From positions 1-40,593 of the forward strand of contig REGQ01000042.1 of the NCBI GenBank assembly GCA_004134985.1: a stretch of 40,593 nucleotides of DNA, read 5' to 3'. Shown here in pieces: positions 1 through 8,263 of the stretch. The first letter of the stretch is position 1. Each line of letters opens with the position of its first letter. The notes beneath the pieces are model-generated. The model ran no database searches and was not told the DNA's origin. It saw only the letters and a program-made list of their open reading frames with translations. The DNA comes from Paenibacillaceae bacterium (GTDB lineage Bacteria; Bacillota; Bacilli; Paenibacillales; Paenibacillaceae). The position numbers were made by a program, and so were the translations under genes.

Positions 1-77
1 AACCGGCTATCGTTAAGGTCAGCCTGATTATCTTCTTCAGCTCACCCCAGGCGGAGATGAGACAGCGTATTCCACTA
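1..77. repeat. Direct repeat, left copy (att-like, tmRNA-derived)
   Basis: These 77 bases match 3271-3347 perfectly and in the same orientation. The left limit is unknown because the window starts inside the repeat. Two direct tmRNA copies flanking a foreign-looking segment fit attachment sites or a homologous crossover. Confidence 0.85.
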
Positions 78-120
78 AAATTCCGGGACATGGGCGACGC
101 AGGATAAGAGCTCGCTAACA
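1..120 (-). pseudogene. Partial second tmRNA copy (5'-truncated, runs off the window)
   Basis: Bases 1-77 are identical to 3271-3347, inside the intact tmRNA gene. Bases 78 to about 120 still align with the tmRNA, but with many substitutions and a deletion of roughly ten bases. On the minus strand the piece begins near the place where the tag stop codon would lie and continues towards the tmRNA 3' end beyond base 1. No tag reading frame and no 5' acceptor strand follow it; at 131 the stop codon of the neighbouring gene is reached. It is therefore a 3'-half copy, not a full second tmRNA. I infer that it marks the far end of an island integrated in ssrA. Confidence 0.8.
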
Positions 121-130
121 GGTTATTCTA

Positions 131-1225
131 CTATTTTATTTGCCAAATGCCTTTTAAGCGATTAATAGTATGGACCCATTTGGATGCTCGCGGCTTACAT
201 ACCGTGTTTTGGTTTCCGAAAAATCCAATTTCAGATATAGCTTTATTGACAGGTACGGCTTTTATCCACTTAACTTTAACAATAAACTCCGCATTATCAT
301 CGTCATCTAAATATTCTTCATAGTAGTCTGCATTCTTGCTGAGTTGATATATATTCTTTTCTTCGCCATTTTCTTTGAAGAAAACTTCATCTACCTTTTG
401 GGCAGTGTCTGTTACAGTTCCTACAGCAACATAGCCAACCTTCGGAATGTTTACCCATACACGGTCGCCAATAGATAATTGATTTAGCGTGCGAGAATAC
501 CATTCCCCACCCCCACCAGATATAAAGCCATACTTTAAAGCATCATTCCAGCTTCGATTGCTTCCATCACCGAAAGATACATAATACTCCCCGTTCCAAG
601 GCTCCTTATCTTTAACAACGGTAGATGCATTTTCTAAAGTTTCTTGTGGGTCAATCATCCATGCACGACTTATATATTTGGTAGAATCCTCTTCAAAAAC
701 AGTAAAAAAAATGACGTTTATCGGTATTAATGAATCACTTAGATACTCCACAATTCTTTCTGTACTTGAATCCAATTCAGTCGCTACGATAACGATCTGA
801 TGTGAGTTATTAATACTTTCTTCTTCAAGTCTACTTCGAAACTTTTCATAATATTCTTCCTCTAAACTATTTCGCTCTTCATAGTATCTAGCTACATAAG
901 CTTCATATATTGCAGATATTTGACTTGCTGATAAGGTTTTAATCCACGAGGCATAGTCGAGTCCCTGTGCAACAACTTCCCGATTTGTTTTATGCTTTTT
1001 TAGTTCAATGATGATAATGGAGCCGCTATTATCAATAGCTAGTAAATCAATGTATGTATTAAAATCTGTCAGTACTTGTCTACCAATTATAAGCCAATTG
1101 TCATCCAAAATAGCAGGGTTAGATTGTATGAGTTCTTCAAGTTCAATTTCTAAATCTAAAGTAACATTCTTTACTTGTCTTACCTCATCACCAGCAACTC
1201 TCCATATTCCATGTTTAATAGCCAA
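131..1225 (-). CDS. NucS/DUF91-like PD-(D/E)XK nuclease domain protein
   Basis: Counting from a longer GTG start at 1234, residues 25-100 resemble the NucS/DUF91 nuclease fold: Asp63 in YIDLLAID, the ELKK motif at 77-80 and Gln90 form a PD-(D/E)XK-type site. The C-terminal part, about 215-330, has WNDALKYGF, GGGGEWYS and a GDRVWV segment; it resembles a small beta-barrel (PUA/EVE-like) module, but I cannot confirm the family. I chose TTG at 1225 because GAGGTGAG at 1230-1237 is then a well-spaced ribosome site; the GTG overlaps that site. The gene is AT-rich compared with the housekeeping genes and sits between the two tmRNA copies. Likely role: a DNA-cleaving or DNA-binding enzyme, possibly in defence. 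The nuclease domain is fairly sure; the biological role is inference. Confidence 0.7.
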   Translation of the reverse strand: MAIKHGIWRVAGDEVRQVKNVTLDLEIELEELIQSNPAILDDNWLIIGRQVLTDFNTYIDLLAIDNSGSIIIIELKKHKTNREVVAQGLDYASWIKTLSASQISAIYEAYVARYYEERNSLEEEYYEKFRSRLEEESINNSHQIVIVATELDSSTERIVEYLSDSLIPINVIFFTVFEEDSTKYISRAWMIDPQETLENASTVVKDKEPWNGEYYVSFGDGSNRSWNDALKYGFISGGGGEWYSRTLNQLSIGDRVWVNIPKVGYVAVGTVTDTAQKVDEVFFKENGEEKNIYQLSKNADYYEEYLDDDDNAEFIVKVKWIKAVPVNKAISEIGFFGNQNTVCKPRASKWVHTINRLKGIWQIK

Positions 1226-1363
1226 GCTACTCACCTCATTCTCGTTTTCAATTAATAAGTTCGATTTTTCATTTCATAATCCTTTATTTACCACTTAATT
1301 TTATTTAATTATATAGAATGTTGTTCAAATTCAACTTCTCAAGTGGAGCTATTCAAGCCATTA

Positions 1364-2713
1364 TTAACAGTCTCTTTTCTTTCTAATACGCTTATAACAG
1401 TGATAAAATTTCTCAACAGTAAAACCAGTCATAATCCAAAGTGGTAACAAAAAAATAATTATCTTCATTAAAGAATGTCTTAAAAATATATTTGGGATAT
1501 ATTCGAATATTAAAACAGAACAAATGGTAAAAACAAAAATAATAGCACCAAAAGAATAATATCTTTGTCGCCAATCAATCTCCGAGAACTTTCTAACAAA
1601 TGAAACAATAGCGTATATGAGTCCTATAAAACAAAGAAACATTATAATCAGTTGTTCTGCAAGCTTCTCATCTCCATTAAACCAAAACATCGACTTACGC
1701 CACAAGATATCTTTTATATTCGTTATTAATTGCTTACTATGATGTAAGATCCACCATAAACTACTCGAACAAATAACTCCGAAAATTATTACTTTAATAT
1801 AATGCCACTTATCCCCTAAATTCCAACTGAATTTAACTATACTATATTCCAATAGGAATTCATTCTTTTTTCGAATTAGAATAATCAAAAACGCATTAAT
1901 TGAAAATTTTTGATAGTATTCATCCCACAGGCCATTAATTGCATCAGAAAAAAGTTCATATATTAGCTCATACAACCTAAATCCTTTGTCTGCAACAGTA
2001 GGCATTGTTAGCACGAAACCAAAAATAATCGAACCAATACCCAAAACACTAGGAGTTGAAAATGTATTCAAATTTATATTAATTTGATATACGCTAAAAA
2101 TCACAACTCCACCAAGTATTGATAACCATAAAATGAATTGTCTATAGGTTCTAATTAATTCATCTGCTGTTCCGTAACTATATAAAAATGAAGTAATGGC
2201 AAAAGAAGCAAAAAATGAGTACCTAGCAAACTTAACTAAAGTTTGATCAGAAACATCATATCCTTTTATTTCCAATATATATCCCATAGCCAAAAATATA
2301 ATTATTCCTAGAATCATACAAATAGATAGAAAATAAACGAGTGCATGTAAAACTCCTCTTCTCGGCTGAGAAAGAAGAATTGAAACATAAAGAACATATA
2401 ATACATTAGGCAAACTAAAACAACTATTTTCAAAATTTAACAAAATAATCCCTGTAAGGCAAACAAATAAAAACATCGGAAATATAAGAAGCGTTTTTCC
2501 ATCCAATAAACTTTCTGTTTTTGTAATTACTGATATAACAATTAGAGTGAAAATTGAAGTAATAACACCCACAACCAATGAAATAATCGCATTAAACATA
2601 GAATGAATAAAAAAACGTATGATATTATGTAAATTACTTTGTCCTTTGAAACGACAAAGTAAACTATCAAAAAAAACTGAAATAACCATAAAACCATTAC
2701 TAATGTAATCCAT
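1364..2713 (-). CDS. Orphan polytopic membrane protein, unknown function
   Basis: I do not recognise this 449-residue protein. It has about ten hydrophobic segments, for example near residues 36-62, 75-93, 121-147, 193-213, 222-238, 307-323, 355-370, 385-405 and 415-432, with a more polar stretch around 240-300. It ends in a basic tail (RIRKKRDC). ATG at 2713 follows a good GAGGTGG ribosome site. Codon use is strongly AT-biased (many Ile, Phe, Asn and Lys), unlike the conserved genes to the right. It lies head-to-tail upstream of the nuclease-like gene, about 130 bp apart, so the two may be transcribed together. It could be a membrane effector or sensor of a two-gene island; nothing in the sequence decides this. 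Confidence 0.75.
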   Translation of the reverse strand: MDYISNGFMVISVFFDSLLCRFKGQSNLHNIIRFFIHSMFNAIISLVVGVITSIFTLIVISVITKTESLLDGKTLLIFPMFLFVCLTGIILLNFENSCFSLPNVLYVLYVSILLSQPRRGVLHALVYFLSICMILGIIIFLAMGYILEIKGYDVSDQTLVKFARYSFFASFAITSFLYSYGTADELIRTYRQFILWLSILGGVVIFSVYQININLNTFSTPSVLGIGSIIFGFVLTMPTVADKGFRLYELIYELFSDAINGLWDEYYQKFSINAFLIILIRKKNEFLLEYSIVKFSWNLGDKWHYIKVIIFGVICSSSLWWILHHSKQLITNIKDILWRKSMFWFNGDEKLAEQLIIMFLCFIGLIYAIVSFVRKFSEIDWRQRYYSFGAIIFVFTICSVLIFEYIPNIFLRHSLMKIIIFLLPLWIMTGFTVEKFYHCYKRIRKKRDC

Positions 2714-3130
2714 TAATTTACCACCTCATACATTTTTTATCACTTCAGGAATTAATCTTTCCATTATAGATTATGGAATAATTTATACCAATTAATTATA
2801 CATAGAACATCGGAGTAGAAATAAAATAGATATCTCAAGTGCCTAACTTTTAGGTATTGCTTGAAACTTTAATGATTCTGTATTACTGAGATATCAATGA
2901 AGTAAGTAAGATTATTAGCAGTTATATAGAAAAGGAAAAGATATATTTAAAGTATGTGAATCCTAGAGGAACAGTCTACTTATTTCATCTTCAAGTATTG
3001 AAATTATTTGGTGATTTTTGAAATAATAACGCCAATTCCTTGTACTCCGTCAACAATACCTGGCTTAAATCTTTTAAAGTGAGCTCCTTCCTACTCTCTG
3101 AGTTGTTTATTCTTCTAAATGTAAAAACGC
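2714..3130. other. Gene-free AT-rich stretch between island genes and tmRNA
   Basis: No convincing gene. It contains an inverted repeat, GATATCTCA at about 2829-2837 and TGAGATATC at about 2887-2895, and a small stem CCTAA/TTAGG between them. A minus-strand open stretch of about 40 codons ending at 2991 has no recognisable start of its own and runs out of the tmRNA 3' end, so I do not call it. The region may be decayed element DNA. No integrase could be seen. Confidence 0.5.
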
Positions 3131-3157
3131 AAAAACGGACACCATTTTGGTGTCCGT
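3131..3157 (-). terminator. Rho-independent terminator of tmRNA
   Basis: Ten-base stem ACGGACACCA (3135-3144) with TGGTGTCCGT (3148-3157), three-base loop, followed on the minus strand by a T-rich run. It sits 16 bases past the tmRNA 3' end. Confidence 0.85.
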
Positions 3158-3270
3158 CACTGGTACTACTTATGGAGGCGAGGGGATTTGAACCCCTGTC
3201 CGAAGATAACGGCACATGTGCTTCTACGGGTGTAGTCACAGTTTTGATGTCACCTTAGCGATCGCCCCGT

Positions 3271-3347
3271 AACCGGCTATCGTTAAGGTCAGCCTGATTA
3301 TCTTCTTCAGCTCACCCCAGGCGGAGATGAGACAGCGTATTCCACTA
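3271..3347. repeat. Direct repeat, right copy (inside tmRNA)
   Basis: Identical to 1-77. Identity ends at 3347/77, after which the two copies diverge but remain alignable, so the crossover or conversion tract is bounded on this side. It covers part of the pseudoknot domain, not the T arm normally used by ssrA integrases. Confidence 0.85.
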
Positions 3348-3407
3348 CTTGTTAGCCCCTATTCCAGTCACATGGACGATGCTGGATAGAAGCACGCCAA
3401 CAGTTTC

Positions 3408-3443
3408 TTAGGCTGCTAAAGCGTAGTTAGATTGTTGTTTGCC
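3408..3443 (-). other. tmRNA proteolysis-tag reading frame
   Basis: Reads GKQQSNYALAA and a TAA stop; with the alanine charged on tmRNA the tag would be A-GKQQSNYALAA. The ALAA end is the usual ClpXP recognition end. clpP is in the same window at 18387-18974. Confidence 0.9.
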
Positions 3444-3808
3444 GTTTAATAGGCTTTAGCGTTGATGAAGCAGACGACTCCCTGCTACCCGCAACCCATG
3501 CTCGAACTACCCCCGTCGAATCCAAGAACGCCCCCGTAATCGCGTAACAGCTATTATCATCTCCTAAGACGATACAACCATTCGCACAAAGGGTGGGTAC
3601 GAATCATTATTATGAATTCGCCCATTGGATTAATCGGTCAATAAATTGAGCCGGTGCAATCATTCAAATATTGATTACATATGCCGACATCTGAAATCGG
3701 CGTACAGTTAGTATACCACAAATAAGCAAAGAATGCTCCCTAAAGTAATGGGTACCTTTCAACAACTTGCCATAGTAGGCATGAAACCGGCGATCATGCA
3801 GCAGCCGC

Positions 3809-4291
3809 CTACCTTGCCACCTTTTGCTTCTCGCGCAAAGCACGCTGGATATCACGTTGTGCGTCTTTCTTGGCCGCTGTATCACGCTTGTCATACTGCT
3901 TTTTCCCTTTGCCGAGTCCGATCAACAATTTGGCGTATCCATTACGAGCGTAAATTTTAAGCGGAACGATCGCATAACCATCCTGCTTGGACAAACCCAG
4001 CAATTTGTGAATCTGCGATTTATGCAGCAGCAGTTTGCGTGCACGTGTGGGATCAGTCGGGTTGGAACGATTGCCTTGCTCAAAAGGGCTAATATGCATA
4101 TTGTGAATAAACAATTCCCCATTGCGCACGGTAGCAAAAGCGTCGTTCAAATTAGCTCTGCCCTGACGGATCGATTTAATTTCTGTTCCAGTTAAGACCA
4201 TACCCGCTTCATAAGTGTCTTCTATAAAGTAATCATGGGAAGCTTTCTTATTTTGGGCGAGCGGTTTGTCGTGCTCATTTTTCTTGGCCAT
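3809..4291 (-). CDS. smpB: SsrA-binding protein SmpB
   Basis: Binds the tRNA-like domain of tmRNA and delivers it to stalled ribosomes. Of the upstream starts, ATG at 4291 (MAKKNEHDK) follows AAGGAGTGAT at good spacing, giving 160 residues, normal for the family; the longer frame to 4339 has no ribosome site. Family-typical stretches are visible: [15 protein letters not shown] near residue 16, [14 protein letters not shown] near 36, [15 protein letters not shown] near 123, and a basic C-terminal tail ending KQKVAR. It is located between rnr and ssrA, as in many Bacillota, and so probably shares a promoter with secG or rnr. Confidence 0.97.
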   Translation of the reverse strand: MAKKNEHDKPLAQNKKASHDYFIEDTYEAGMVLTGTEIKSIRQGRANLNDAFATVRNGELFIHNMHISPFEQGNRSNPTDPTRARKLLLHKSQIHKLLGLSKQDGYAIVPLKIYARNGYAKLLIGLGKGKKQYDKRDTAAKKDAQRDIQRALREKQKVAR

Positions 4292-4483
4292 GACAATCAC
4301 TCCTTCACCTTGTGGTTGCTCCAGTTCATTATGTAACAATGGAAACCTGACGCCAACATCAATTAAAGTATTAGGAGTTTATTGTAGCAAACCTGAATCA
4401 AGTAAATCAAGAGAGATTGCATTGCACTGCATGCTGCTAATCTTCCTATACAAGTTGACTGATTGAATTTCGCAAGGAATAAA

Positions 4484-4675
4484 TGTTGTATTTCCGTTGT
4501 ATTTCCTAATATTTCCTAAAATAATCATAAGAACGGCTGCAGCAGAAAAAAATTGTTGTATAAAATACAAGATTTCACCTTAAAAAGTCAATTGAAACAG
4601 GAATTGTTGTAAAATATACAACAATTCCATCAAAATCGTCTTATTCGGCTGATTATGTTGTACAAAATACAACAT
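4484..4675. repeat. Array of TTGTTGTA/TACAACAA palindromes, 51-bp period (locus 1)
   Basis: It lies in the 536-bp gene-free gap 4292-4827 between smpB and rnr. Three palindromes have 5-base loops centred at 4563, 4614 and 4665, exactly 51 bp apart. The middle one is perfect: arms GGAATTGTTGTA (4600-4611) and TACAACAATTCC (4617-4628). The third has arms ATGTTGTA and TACAACAT (4655-4675). The first keeps TTGTA/TACAA (4556-4570). To the left, GTTGTATTTCC occurs twice in tandem (4485-4495, 4496-4506), looking like half units. The same family recurs at 29747-29925. The rest of the gap shows no gene. Function unknown. Confidence 0.8.
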
Positions 4676-4827
4676 TTTATCTCCTATGGTACTTCGGCGC
4701 TTCTTTCATTCAACTTACATCGTTTATGTTAGCAGCATGTAGAAAATGATTAATCCATGTATCCATGCTGCCGACTTGAGCCTCATCCTACAGTGTCAGC
4801 TGCTCAACTCCACCAGCTGAATCCGCA

Positions 4828-7557
4828 TCATTTGCGCTTTTTACGAACAAAAGCCGCCATCGCACTGCTTTTTTTCTTCTTCGGCAGCGCTCTTCCACTT
4901 CCGCCACTTCCACCGCCGGCTTTACTGCCGCCGCCAGCTTTGTTACGGCCTTGCCCCGACACGGGCAAGCCCCACATATCCTTGCGCGGCTCAGCGCCGC
5001 CTGGCTGCGCGCCATGCTCGCTCCGCGGCGGCCCGTCTGCGCCGCCGTCGCGCAGGCGGATGCCGCTCGCCCGTCCAGTGCCGCCGGCTGCTTCACCCGC
5101 ACCGCCGCCGGCCGCCACGCCACCGCCGCGACCGCCCTTGCCGCGCGTTCGCCCAGCTCCGCTGCCGCTGCTGCGCTCATCGCTCGCGCCACCGCCACGG
5201 CCTGCTCGCGCGCCGCCCGCGGCTCCCTTGCCGCCGCTGCGCCATGCGCCTGCGCCGCGCTCATCGCCGCGGCCTGCCTTGCCGCGGCCAGCTCCGCCGC
5301 CGCTGCGGGCACCGCTTGCGCCGCTGCGCTCCAGTCCGCCGCTGCGCGCCCGGCCGGCACCGCTGCCGCTCCGTGCGCCGCCGCCGGACCATTGTCCGCG
5401 CTCCGCTCCTCCGCGCGGCTTCATATCGACCAACTCAAAATCAATCGTATGATCGTTCATATTCACATTCGCCACGCGAATGCGCAGCTCGTCGCCGATC
5501 CGATAGATTTTGGAAGTGCGCTCACCGATCAGCGCCATATGCTGCTCATGGAAATGATAATAATCATCGTTCATATAGCTGATATGAATCAAGCCTTCAA
5601 CGGTATTGTCCAGCTCGACGAACATGCCGAACCCGGTAACACTGCTGATCAGACCATCGAATTCTTCACCAATCTCATCAAGCATGAACTCGCATTTCTT
5701 CAGCTTATCCGTGTCGCGTTCCGCATCGACCGCAAGCCGCTCGCGCTCCGACGAATGCTGGGCAATGTCCGGCATTCTCGCTTCCAACGCTTCCATTCGT
5801 GGAGCAGGCAGCAGGCCGTTGTTATCGAGCACCTCGCGGATAACGCGGTGAATGACCAAATCCGGGTACCGTCTAATCGGTGATGTGAAGTGCGAATAAT
5901 ACTCGGCAGCCAAACCAAAGTGGCCGAGACTCTCTGCATCATACTTAGCCTGCTTCATTGAGCGCAGCATTACTTTGGAAATTACCGTCTCTTCCTTCTT
6001 GCCGCGGATGTCCTCCAGCAGCGTTTGCAGCGCGCGCGGATGAATCGCATTGTTTTTCCCCTTCACCTGATAGCCGAAATTCGCCGCGAACTGCACGAAA
6101 GTCATCAGCTTCTCCGCATCGGGGTTTTCATGAATCCGGTACAGGAATGGCACTTGCAGCCAGTGGAAATGCTCGGCGACCGTTTCATTCGCGACCAGCA
6201 TGAACTCCTCGATGATTTGCTCTGCAACCGAACGCTCCCGCTTGACGATATCGGTCGGCTTGCCTTCCTTGTCCACAATAATTTTGGACTCCGTGAAGTC
6301 AAAGTCAATCGCCCCGCGCTTCATCCGCTTTCCACGCAGCTTCATCGCCAGCTTCTCCATCAGCTTGAACATGTCCAGCAGATCAGCGTAGCGCTCCTTC
6401 AATTCTTCATCATCGTCCTGCAAAATTTTGCGAACATTCGTATACGTCATCCGCTCTTTCGTGCGAATCACACTTGTAAACACATCATGCCGAACCCGTT
6501 TGAACGTCTTGGCGTCAAACTCCATTTCGCATGACATTGTCAGCCGGTCAACCTGCGGGTTCAACGAGCAAATCCCGTTGGACAGCCGATGGGGCAGCAT
6601 CGGAATGACCCGGTCAACCAAATATACGCTGCATCCGCGCAAGTACGCCTCTTGATCCAGGGCAGACTTGTCACGCACATAATAGCTGACGTCAGCAATA
6701 TGCACGCCAAGCAAATAGTTGCCGTTTTCAAGCCGTTCGACATTGACCGCATCGTCCAAATCTTTGGCATCCTCGCCATCGATCGTTACGATCACCTTAT
6801 CCCGCAAATCCCGTCTGCCCTGCTTCGTAATTTCCTCTTCGGAAATCGTCTCCGGCGCATCATTGGCTTCCGCCATCACATCATCCGAAAAACCTTCCGG
6901 CAGATGATGCTTGCGGATAATCGACAGGATATCCACGCCCGGATCATCCTTGTGACCGAGCACTTCGATTATTTCCCCTTCTGCCGCAGAGCGTCCTTCC
7001 GGATAAGAAATAATGCGGACCACGACCTTCTGACCGGTAGCCGCGCCAAGAAAGCCACCCTGGCGAATGAAAATATCCCGGTTAATCCGTTGATCATCCG
7101 GCGTCACAAAACCATAGACCTCATGGTTTTCAAATGTGCCGACCACCTCGGTTACAGCACGCTGCACAATCCGGACTACTTCGCCTTCCAGGCGCCCGCC
7201 GTTAACACTCTTGGCCGTTACCCGAACGAGCACCGTATCGCCATTCATTGCGCTTTTCAGGTCGTTGGCATGCAAATATACATCAGGATGGCCCTTGTCT
7301 TCCGGGATCAGAAAAGCAAATCCCTTGGCATGAGCATGCAAGCGCCCGCGCAGCAGGTTCATTCGCTCTGGAACACCATAACGGTCACTGCGTGTCCGAA
7401 TGATTTTTCCCGCTTCTTCGAGCTCATTTAATAATTTAAGGAAAGCTTTGAATGATGCGGCATCCGCTATTTCAAAATGTTTTTCCAACTCATGATAAGT
7501 CAGCGGCTTGTAAGCATCCTCCCGCATAAAATCCACTAATTGTTGTTCATTAATCAT
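4828..7557 (-). CDS. rnr: Ribonuclease R with long Gly/Arg-rich tail
   Basis: 3'-5' exoribonuclease of the RNB family that degrades structured RNA and works with tmRNA-SmpB on faulty mRNAs. Domains: N-terminal winged helix about 1-75, cold-shock domains about 70-200, RNB catalytic domain about 250-580 with the Asp cluster D260, D263, D266, D268 and D269, and an S1 domain about 635-712. ATG at 7557 has a good ribosome site (GGTGAGGAG). Residues 713-909 form a 197-residue tail of Gly, Arg, Ala and Ser with RGG-like pieces, ending in a Lys/Arg cluster. The DNA of the tail is strikingly GC-rich. Most RNase R proteins have only a short basic tail, so this extension is unusual; an RNA-binding or condensate role is a guess. 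The neighbours secG and smpB are the usual ones. Confidence 0.96.
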   Translation of the reverse strand: MINEQQLVDFMREDAYKPLTYHELEKHFEIADAASFKAFLKLLNELEEAGKIIRTRSDRYGVPERMNLLRGRLHAHAKGFAFLIPEDKGHPDVYLHANDLKSAMNGDTVLVRVTAKSVNGGRLEGEVVRIVQRAVTEVVGTFENHEVYGFVTPDDQRINRDIFIRQGGFLGAATGQKVVVRIISYPEGRSAAEGEIIEVLGHKDDPGVDILSIIRKHHLPEGFSDDVMAEANDAPETISEEEITKQGRRDLRDKVIVTIDGEDAKDLDDAVNVERLENGNYLLGVHIADVSYYVRDKSALDQEAYLRGCSVYLVDRVIPMLPHRLSNGICSLNPQVDRLTMSCEMEFDAKTFKRVRHDVFTSVIRTKERMTYTNVRKILQDDDEELKERYADLLDMFKLMEKLAMKLRGKRMKRGAIDFDFTESKIIVDKEGKPTDIVKRERSVAEQIIEEFMLVANETVAEHFHWLQVPFLYRIHENPDAEKLMTFVQFAANFGYQVKGKNNAIHPRALQTLLEDIRGKKEETVISKVMLRSMKQAKYDAESLGHFGLAAEYYSHFTSPIRRYPDLVIHRVIREVLDNNGLLPAPRMEALEARMPDIAQHSSERERLAVDAERDTDKLKKCEFMLDEIGEEFDGLISSVTGFGMFVELDNTVEGLIHISYMNDDYYHFHEQHMALIGERTSKIYRIGDELRIRVANVNMNDHTIDFELVDMKPRGGAERGQWSGGGARSGSGAGRARSGGLERSGASGARSGGGAGRGKAGRGDERGAGAWRSGGKGAAGGARAGRGGGASDERSSGSGAGRTRGKGGRGGGVAAGGGAGEAAGGTGRASGIRLRDGGADGPPRSEHGAQPGGAEPRKDMWGLPVSGQGRNKAGGGSKAGGGSGGSGRALPKKKKSSAMAAFVRKKRK

Positions 7558-7693
7558 CTTGTTCTCCTCACCTCAATACTGCAACTTTAACTGTATTTAA
7601 ACACATATGAATTAGTATACACGAAAATTTCCCAATTCATCCGGGACACCTGTTGAATTCGTGCTAATTTCCAATATTTCCGCCACATGAGCA

Positions 7694-7724
7694 CAAAAAA
7701 AAGCGAGGAACAATTCCTCGCTTT
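7694..7724 (-). terminator. Terminator downstream of secG
   Basis: Stem AAGCGAGGAA with TTCCTCGCTT, loop CAA, followed on the minus strand by eight T. It lies directly after the secG stop and before rnr, so part of the transcription may end here. Confidence 0.85.
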
Positions 7725-7735
7725 GCAAATCTGGA

Positions 7736-7972
7736 TTAACTTTTCACCAAATAGGCTACCACAAGCGATAGCACGAAAAATCCTGAAGCCAATACTACGG
7801 TCAGACGCTGCAAGAATAAATCCAAGCCGCGCGCCTTCTGCTTTCCGAATAAGTGCTCAGCACCACCGGAGATAGCTCCTGCCAATCCAGCGCTCTTTCC
7901 TTTTTGCAGAAGAACGACAGCAATCAAGCCCAGCGAAAAAACAACCAGTACGATTTTCAATGCGAGTTCCAC
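7736..7972 (-). CDS. secG: Preprotein translocase subunit SecG
   Basis: Small membrane partner of SecYE. 78 residues with two hydrophobic helices, about 3-22 and 53-74, separated by a Gly-rich loop containing [17 protein letters not shown], the typical SecG pattern. GTG at 7972 follows GGGAGGTGG with five-base spacing. The position directly upstream of rnr and smpB is conserved in Bacilli. Confidence 0.95.
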   Translation of the reverse strand: MELALKIVLVVFSLGLIAVVLLQKGKSAGLAGAISGGAEHLFGKQKARGLDLFLQRLTVVLASGFFVLSLVVAYLVKS

Positions 7973-8128
7973 AATTCCACCTCCCGCTCAAGGATTTCCG
8001 TCCCTTAAACATTACAAGCGTAAACAGCTTGGCCGCCTTGCGACGGAGCAGCGTTTCGCAATAAAATGCAAGTCAGTTTATCGTGCTCAATGTTAAAAAT
8101 TCTTGTATTTTTAAAAAACAGTATCTCG

Positions 8129-8158
8129 ATTATACCATAACATTACCATACTTGACAA
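8129..8158 (-). promoter_or_regulatory. Probable SigA promoter for secG (rnr-smpB)
   Basis: On the minus strand TTGTCA (8158-8153), an 18-base spacer and TATAAT (8134-8129), about 160 bp upstream of the secG start. Sequence match only. Confidence 0.5.
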
Positions 8159-8263
8159 CCGTCGAAGCCTGCAGTATTGCACCGTTATTGAGCGGGGAAG
8201 AACCGCATTACTATCCAAATCCGCTCCAAGGTCGATCCTGCTGTTCAATCGATTACGGCAGAA

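Larger units (their letters stand above)
3173..3535 (-). ncRNA. ssrA: tmRNA (transfer-messenger RNA)
   Basis: Rescues stalled ribosomes together with SmpB and tags nascent chains for proteolysis. The 5' acceptor strand GGGGGCG (3535-3529) pairs with CGCCTCC (3180-3174), followed by discriminator A. The T arm has stem AGGGG, loop TTCAAAT and CCCCT. The tag frame lies at 3408-3443. Length is 363 nt, normal for Bacillota. After the discriminator the DNA reads TAAG, so CCA is not encoded, whereas both tRNAs in this window do encode it. smpB and rnr lie upstream in the usual order. Bases 3271-3347 recur exactly at 1-77. The 3' third may derive from an integrated element. Confidence 0.95.

Noticed and set aside
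1-120. A complete, functional second tmRNA
   Set aside because: The segment lacks the tag frame and the 5' acceptor strand; coding sequence begins at 131.
2991-3258. Short frames on both strands over the tmRNA 3' end
   Set aside because: They run through the terminator and tRNA-like domain of ssrA; no start signal and no family.
4757-5883. Long plus-strand frames rich in Pro/Ala/Arg opposite the RNase R tail
   Set aside because: They arise from the GC-rich low-complexity coding DNA of rnr; no ribosome sites and no known domains.
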